From Baylisascaris procyonis (lineage: Eukaryota > Nematoda > Chromadorea > Rhabditida > Ascarididae): 64,000 bases of DNA. The DNA lies in assembly GCA_037389465.1 (NCBI GenBank), contig JAZARR010000069.1:2405957-2469956 (forward strand), written 5' to 3'. Positions within the stretch are counted from its first letter, which is position 1. Each line of letters starts with the position of its first letter. Positions 58,391 to 64,000 of the stretch are shown here, piece by piece. Both the position numbers and the translations under genes were made by a program. The notes beneath the pieces are model-generated. The model was not told where the DNA came from. It saw nothing but the letters and a program-made list of their open reading frames with translations, and ran no database searches.

Positions 58391-61300
58391 GGGCTTAGGC
58401 TTAGGCAAGGAGGCTTAGGCTTAGGCTTAGCTTAGGCTTAGGCTTAGGCTTAGGCTTAGGCCTTAGGCTTAGGCTTAGGCTTAGGCTTAGGCTTAGGCTT
58501 AGGCTTAGGCTTAGGCTTAGGCTTAGGCTTAGGCTTAGGCTTAGGCTTAGGCTTAGGCTTAGGCTTAGGCTTAGGCTTAGGCTTAGGCTTAGGCTTAGGC
58601 TTAGGCTTAGGCTTAGGCTTAGGCTTAGGCTTAGGCTTAGGCTTAGGCTTAGGCTTAGGCTTAGGCTTAGGCTTAGGCTTAGGCTTAGGCTTAGGCTTAG
58701 GCTTAGGCTTAGGCTTAGGCTTAGGCTTAGGCTTAGGCTTAGGCTTAGGCTTAGGCTTAGGCTTAGGCTTAGGCTTAGGCTTAGGCTTAGGCTTAGGCTT
58801 AGGCTTAGGCTTAGGCTTAGGCTTAGGCTTAGGCTTAGGCTTAGGCTTAGGCTTAGGCTTAGGCTTAGGCTTAGGCTTAGGCTTAGGCTTAGGCTTAGGC
58901 TTAGGCTTAGGCTTAGGCTTAGGCTTAGGCTTAGGCTTAGGCTTAGGCTTAGGCTTAGGCTTAGGCTTAGGCTTAGGCTTAGGCTTAGGCTTAGGCTTAG
59001 GCTTAGGCTTAGGCTTAGGCTTAGGCTTAGGCTTAGGCTTAGGCTTAGGCTTAGGCTTAGGCTTAGGCTTAGGCTTAGGCTTAGGCTTAGGCTTAGGCTT
59101 AGGCTTAGGCTTAGGCTTAGGCTTAGGCTTAGGCTTAGGCTTAGGCTTAGGCTTAGGCTTAGGCTTAGGCTTAGGCTTAGGCTTAGGCTTAGGCTTAGGC
59201 TTAGGCTTAGGCTTAGGCTTAGGCTTAGGCTTAGGCTTAGGCTTAGGCTTAGGCTTAGGCTTAGGCTTAGGCTTAGGCTTAGGCTTAGGCTTAGGCTTAG
59301 GCTTAGGCTTAGGCTTAGGCTTAGGCTTAGGCTTAGGCTTAGGCTTAGGCTTAGGCTTAGGCTTAGGCTTAGGCTTAGGCTTAGGCTTAGGCTTAGGCTT
59401 AGGCTTAGGCTTAGGCTTAGGCTTAGGCTTAGGCTTAGGCTTAGGCTTAGGCTTAGGCTTAGGCTTAGGCTTAGGCTTAGGCTTAGGCTTAGGCTTAGGC
59501 TTAGGCTTAGGCTTAGGCTTAGGCTTAGGCTTAGGCTTAGGCTTAGGCTTAGGCTTAGGCTTAGGCTTAGGCTTAGGCTTAGGCTTAGGCTTAGGCTTAG
59601 GCTTAGGCTTAGGCTTAGGCTTAGGCTTAGGCTTAGGCTTAGGCTTAGGCTTAGGCTTAGGCTTAGGCTTAGGCTTAGGCTTAGGCTTAGGCTTAGGCTT
59701 AGGCTTAGGCTTAGGCTTAGGCTTAGGCTTAGGCTTAGGCTTAGGCTTAGGCTTAGGCTTAGGCTTAGGCTTAGGCTTAGGCTTAGGCTTAGGCTTAGGC
59801 TTAGGCTTAGGCTTAGGCTTAGGCTTAGGCTTAGGCTTAGGCTTAGGCTTAGGCTTAGGCTTAGGCTTAGGCTTAGGCTTAGGCTTAGGCTTAGGCTTAG
59901 GCTTAGGCTTAGGCTTAGGCTTAGGCTTAGGCTTAGGCTTAGGCTTAGGCTTAGGCTTAGGCTTAGGCTTAGGCTTAGGCTTAGGCTTAGGCTTAGGCTT
60001 AGGCTTAGGCTTAGGCTTAGGCTTAGGCTTAGGCTTAGGCTTAGGCTTAGGCTTAGGCTTAGGCTTAGGCTTAGGCTTAGGCTTAGGCTTAGGCTTAGGC
60101 TTAGGCTTAGGCTTAGGCTTAGGCTTAGGCTTAGGCTTAGGCTTAGGCTTAGGCTTAGGCTTAGGCTTAGGCTTAGGCTTAGGCTTAGGCTTAGGCTTAG
60201 GCTTAGGCTTAGGCTTAGGCTTAGGCTTAGGCTTAGGCTTAGGCTTAGGCTTAGGCTTAGGCTTAGGCTTAGGCTTAGGCTTAGGCTTAGGCTTAGGCTT
60301 AGGCTTAGGCTTAGGCTTAGGCTTAGGCTTAGGCTTAGGCTTAGGCTTAGGCTTAGGCTTAGGCTTAGGCTTAGGCTTAGGCTTAGGCTTAGGCTTAGGC
60401 TTAGGCTTAGGCTTAGGCTTAGGCTTAGGCTTAGGCTTAGGCTTAGGCTTAGGCTTAGGCTTAGGCTTAGGCTTAGGCTTAGGCTTAGGCTTAGGCTTAG
60501 GCTTAGGCTTAGGCTTAGGCTTAGGCTTAGGCTTAGGCTTAGGCTTAGGCTTAGGCTTAGGCTTAGGCTTAGGCTTAGGCTTAGGCTTAGGCTTAGGCTT
60601 AGGCTTAGGCTTAGGCTTAGGCTTAGGCTTAGGCTTAGGCTTAGGCTTAGGCTTAGGCTTAGGCTTAGGCTTAGGCTTAGGCTTAGGCTTAGGCTTAGGC
60701 TTAGGCTTAGGCTTAGGCTTAGGCTTAGGCTTAGGCTTAGGCTTAGGCTTAGGCTTAGGCTTAGGCTTAGGCTTAGGCTTAGGCTTAGGCTTAGGCTTAG
60801 GCTTAGGCTTAGGCTTAGGCTTAGGCTTAGGCTTAGGCTTAGGCTTAGGCTTAGGCTTAGGCTTAGGCTTAGGCTTAGGCTTAGGCTTAGGCTTAGGCTT
60901 AGGCTTAGGCTTAGGCTTAGGCTTAGGCTTAGGCTTAGGCTTAGGCTTAGGCTTAGGCTTAGGCTTAGGCTTAGGCTTAGGCTTAGGCTTAGGCTTAGGC
61001 TTAGGCTTAGGCTTAGGCTTAGGCTTAGGCTTAGGCTTAGGCTTAGGCTTAGGCTTAGGCTTAGGCTTAGGCTTAGGCTTAGGCTTAGGCTTAGGCTTAG
61101 GCTTAGGCTTAGGCTTAGGCTTAGGCTTAGGCTTAGGCTTAGGCTTAGGCTTAGGCTTAGGCTTAGGCTTAGGCTTAGGCTTAGGCTTAGGCTTAGGCTT
61201 AGGCTTAGGCTTAGGCTTAGGCTTAGGCTTAGGCTTAGGCTTAGGCTTAGGCTTAGGCTTAGGCTTAGGCTTAGGCTTAGGCTTAGGCTTAGGCTTAGGC

Positions 61301-64000
61301 TTAGGCTTAGGCTTAGGCTTAGGCTTAGGCTTAGGCTTAGGCTTAGGCTTAGGCTTAGGCTTAGGCTTAGGCTTAGGCTTAGGCTTAGGCTTAGGCTTAG
61401 GCTTAGGCTTAGGCTTAGGCTTAGGCTTAGGCTTAGGCTTAGGCTTAGGCTTAGGCTTAGGCTTAGGCTTAGGCTTAGGCTTAGGCTTAGGCTTAGGCTT
61501 AGGCTTAGGCTTAGGCTTAGGCTTAGGCTTAGGCTTAGGCTTAGGCTTAGGCTTAGGCTTAGGCTTAGGCTTAGGCTTAGGCTTAGGCTTAGGCTTAGGC
61601 TTAGGCTTAGGCTTAGGCTTAGGCTTAGGCTTAGGCTTAGGCTTAGGCTTAGGCTTAGGCTTAGGCTTAGGCTTAGGCTTAGGCTTAGGCTTAGGCTTAG
61701 GCTTAGGCTTAGGCTTAGGCTTAGGCTTAGGCTTAGGCTTAGGCTTAGGCTTAGGCTTAGGCTTAGGCTTAGGCTTAGGCTTAGGCTTAGGCTTAGGCTT
61801 AGGCTTAGGCTTAGGCTTAGGCTTAGGCTTAGGCTTAGGCTTAGGCTTAGGCTTAGGCTTAGGCTTAGGCTTAGGCTTAGGCTTAGGCTTAGGCTTAGGC
61901 TTAGGCTTAGGCTTAGGCTTAGGCTTAGGCTTAGGCTTAGGCTTAGGCTTAGGCTTAGGCTTAGGCTTAGGCTTAGGCTTAGGCTTAGGCTTAGGCTTAG
62001 GCTTAGGCTTAGGCTTAGGCTTAGGCTTAGGCTTAGGCTTAGGCTTAGGCTTAGGCTTAGGCTTAGGCTTAGGCTTAGGCTTAGGCTTAGGCTTAGGCTT
62101 AGGCTTAGGCTTAGGCTTAGGCTTAGGCTTAGGCTTAGGCTTAGGCTTAGGCTTAGGCTTAGGCTTAGGCTTAGGCTTAGGCTTAGGCTTAGGCTTAGGC
62201 TTAGGCTTAGGCTTAGGCTTAGGCTTAGGCTTAGGCTTAGGCTTAGGCTTAGGCTTAGGCTTAGGCTTAGGCTTAGGCTTAGGCTTAGGCTTAGGCTTAG
62301 GCTTAGGCTTAGGCTTAGGCTTAGGCTTAGGCTTAGGCTTAGGCTTAGGCTTAGGCTTAGGCTTAGGCTTAGGCTTAGGCTTAGGCTTAGGCTTAGGCTT
62401 AGGCTTAGGCTTAGGCTTAGGCTTAGGCTTAGGCTTAGGCTTAGGCTTAGGCTTAGGCTTAGGCTTAGGCTTAGGCTTAGGCTTAGGCTTAGGCTTAGGC
62501 TTAGGCTTAGGCTTAGGCTTAGGCTTAGGCTTAGGCTTAGGCTTAGGCTTAGGCTTAGGCTTAGGCTTAGGCTTAGGCTTAGGCTTAGGCTTAGGCTTAG
62601 GCTTAGGCTTAGGCTTAGGCTTAGGCTTAGGCTTAGGCTTAGGCTTAGGCTTAGGCTTAGGCTTAGGCTTAGGCTTAGGCTTAGGCTTAGGCTTAGGCTT
62701 AGGCTTAGGCTTAGGCTTAGGCTTAGGCTTAGGCTTAGGCTTAGGCTTAGGCTTAGGCTTAGGCTTAGGCTTAGGCTTAGGCTTAGGCTTAGGCTTAGGC
62801 TTAGGCTTAGGCTTAGGCTTAGGCTTAGGCTTAGGCTTAGGCTTAGGCTTAGGCTTAGGCTTAGGCTTAGGCTTAGGCTTAGGCTTAGGCTTAGGCTTAG
62901 GCTTAGGCTTAGGCTTAGGCTTAGGCTTAGGCTTAGGCTTAGGCTTAGGCTTAGGCTTAGGCTTAGGCTTAGGCTTAGGCTTAGGCTTAGGCTTAGGCTT
63001 AGGCTTAGGCTTAGGCTTAGGCTTAGGCTTAGGCTTAGGCTTAGGCTTAGGCTTAGGCTTAGGCTTAGGCTTAGGCTTAGGCTTAGGCTTAGGCTTAGGC
63101 TTAGGCTTAGGCTTAGGCTTAGGCTTAGGCTTAGGCTTAGGCTTAGGCTTAGGCTTAGGCTTAGGCTTAGGCTTAGGCTTAGGCTTAGGCTTAGGCTTAG
63201 GCTTAGGCTTAGGCTTAGGCTTAGGCTTAGGCTTAGGCTTAGGCTTAGGCTTAGGCTTAGGCTTAGGCTTAGGCTTAGGCTTAGGCTTAGGCTTAGGCTT
63301 AGGCTTAGGCTTAGGCTTAGGCTTAGGCTTAGGCTTAGGCTTAGGCTTAGGCTTAGGCTTAGGCTTAGGCTTAGGCTTAGGCTTAGGCTTAGGCTTAGGC
63401 TTAGGCTTAGGCTTAGGCTTAGGCTTAGGCTTAGGCTTAGGCTTAGGCTTAGGCTTAGGCTTAGGCTTAGGCTTAGGCTTAGGCTTAGGCTTAGGCTTAG
63501 GCTTAGGCTTAGGCTTAGGCTTAGGCTTAGGCTTAGGCTTAGGCTTAGGCTTAGGCTTAGGCTTAGGCTTAGGCTTAGGCTTAGGCTTAGGCTTAGGCTT
63601 AGGCTTAGGCTTAGGCTTAGGCTTAGGCTTAGGCTTAGGCTTAGGCTTAGGCTTAGGCTTAGGCTTAGGCTTAGGCTTAGGCTTAGGCTTAGGCTTAGGC
63701 TTAGGCTTAGGCTTAGGCTTAGGCTTAGGCTTAGGCTTAGGCTTAGGCTTAGGCTTAGGCTTAGGCTTAGGCTTAGGCTTAGGCTTGGGCTTAGGCTTAG
63801 GCTTAGGCTTAGGCTTAGGCTTAGGCTTAGGCTTAGGCTTAGGCTTAGGCTTAGGCTTAGGCTTAGGCTTAGGCTTAGGCTTAGGCTTAGGCTTAGGCTT
63901 AGGCTTAGGCTTAGGCTTAGGCTTAGGCTTAGGCTTAGGCTTAGGCTTAGGCTTAGGCTTAGGCTTAGGCTTAGGCTTAGGCTTAGGCTTAGGCTTAGGC
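58391..64000 (+). repeat. Telomere, (TTAGGC)n array reaching the window edge
   Basis: About 5.6 kb, roughly 935 hexamers, of uninterrupted TTAGGC with the G-rich strand running 5'->3' toward the right edge, as expected for a right chromosome end. TTAGGC is the established nematode telomere unit. The first ~75 bp are imperfect: a CAAGGA interruption near 58407, a unit lacking one G near 58431 and an extra C near 58461. After that the array is essentially perfect except for one A-to-G change at about 63787. The array continues beyond the window, so the true length is unknown. Confidence 0.98.

Overview
The window is nuclear DNA from a nematode chromosome end. Positions 58391-64000 are one array of TTAGGC hexamers, the telomere repeat of Caenorhabditis, Ascaris and strongylids, and it runs off the right edge. 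The rest is AT-leaning, intron-rich and full of decayed repeats. It has no bacterial operons, no tRNA or rRNA genes and no CRISPR. I infer a clade V, possibly parasitic strongylid, nematode; the species cannot be read from the sequence.

Layout. 0-21 kb holds scattered short exons: a secreted four-cysteine protein at 6.3-7.1 kb, a plus-strand exon cluster at 17.4-19.3 kb, and a phase-consistent four-exon minus-strand gene at 20.4-21.1 kb. 21.9-26.7 kb holds two related transposons with long inverted ends; the first carries a 443-bp near-perfect palindrome. 27.9-28.6 kb is a three-exon gene. 29.7 kb and 32.4-32.9 kb encode two further predicted secreted proteins. 31.3-31.7 kb is a LINE tail.

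35.6-39.6 kb holds the clearest non-coding signal: three hairpins about 2 kb apart, all with TTCATACCCGTAA in the 3' arm, the ACCCGUA seed of the nematode miR-51/54/56 (miR-100-like) family. 40.6-41.2 kb is a coding block in two overlapping frames. 41.4 kb is a 31-bp minisatellite. 42.3-42.7 kb is a duplicated 3' exon with a hairpin. 43.6 kb is a hAT transposase remnant, followed by a small gene to 44.7 kb. 48.3-49.8 kb is a five-exon minus-strand gene.

50.9-52.1 kb is a heavily mutated TTAGGC-like block in the same orientation as the telomere. 53.6-58.3 kb is a graveyard of non-LTR retrotransposon pieces, one ending about 100 bp from the telomere.

Method and limits. Most gene models come from pairing open frames with splice sites by eye and requiring reading phase to match across introns. 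Such choices have some freedom, so confidence is moderate and product names are mostly withheld. RNA-seq would settle them. Long stretches between features contain nothing I can defend.
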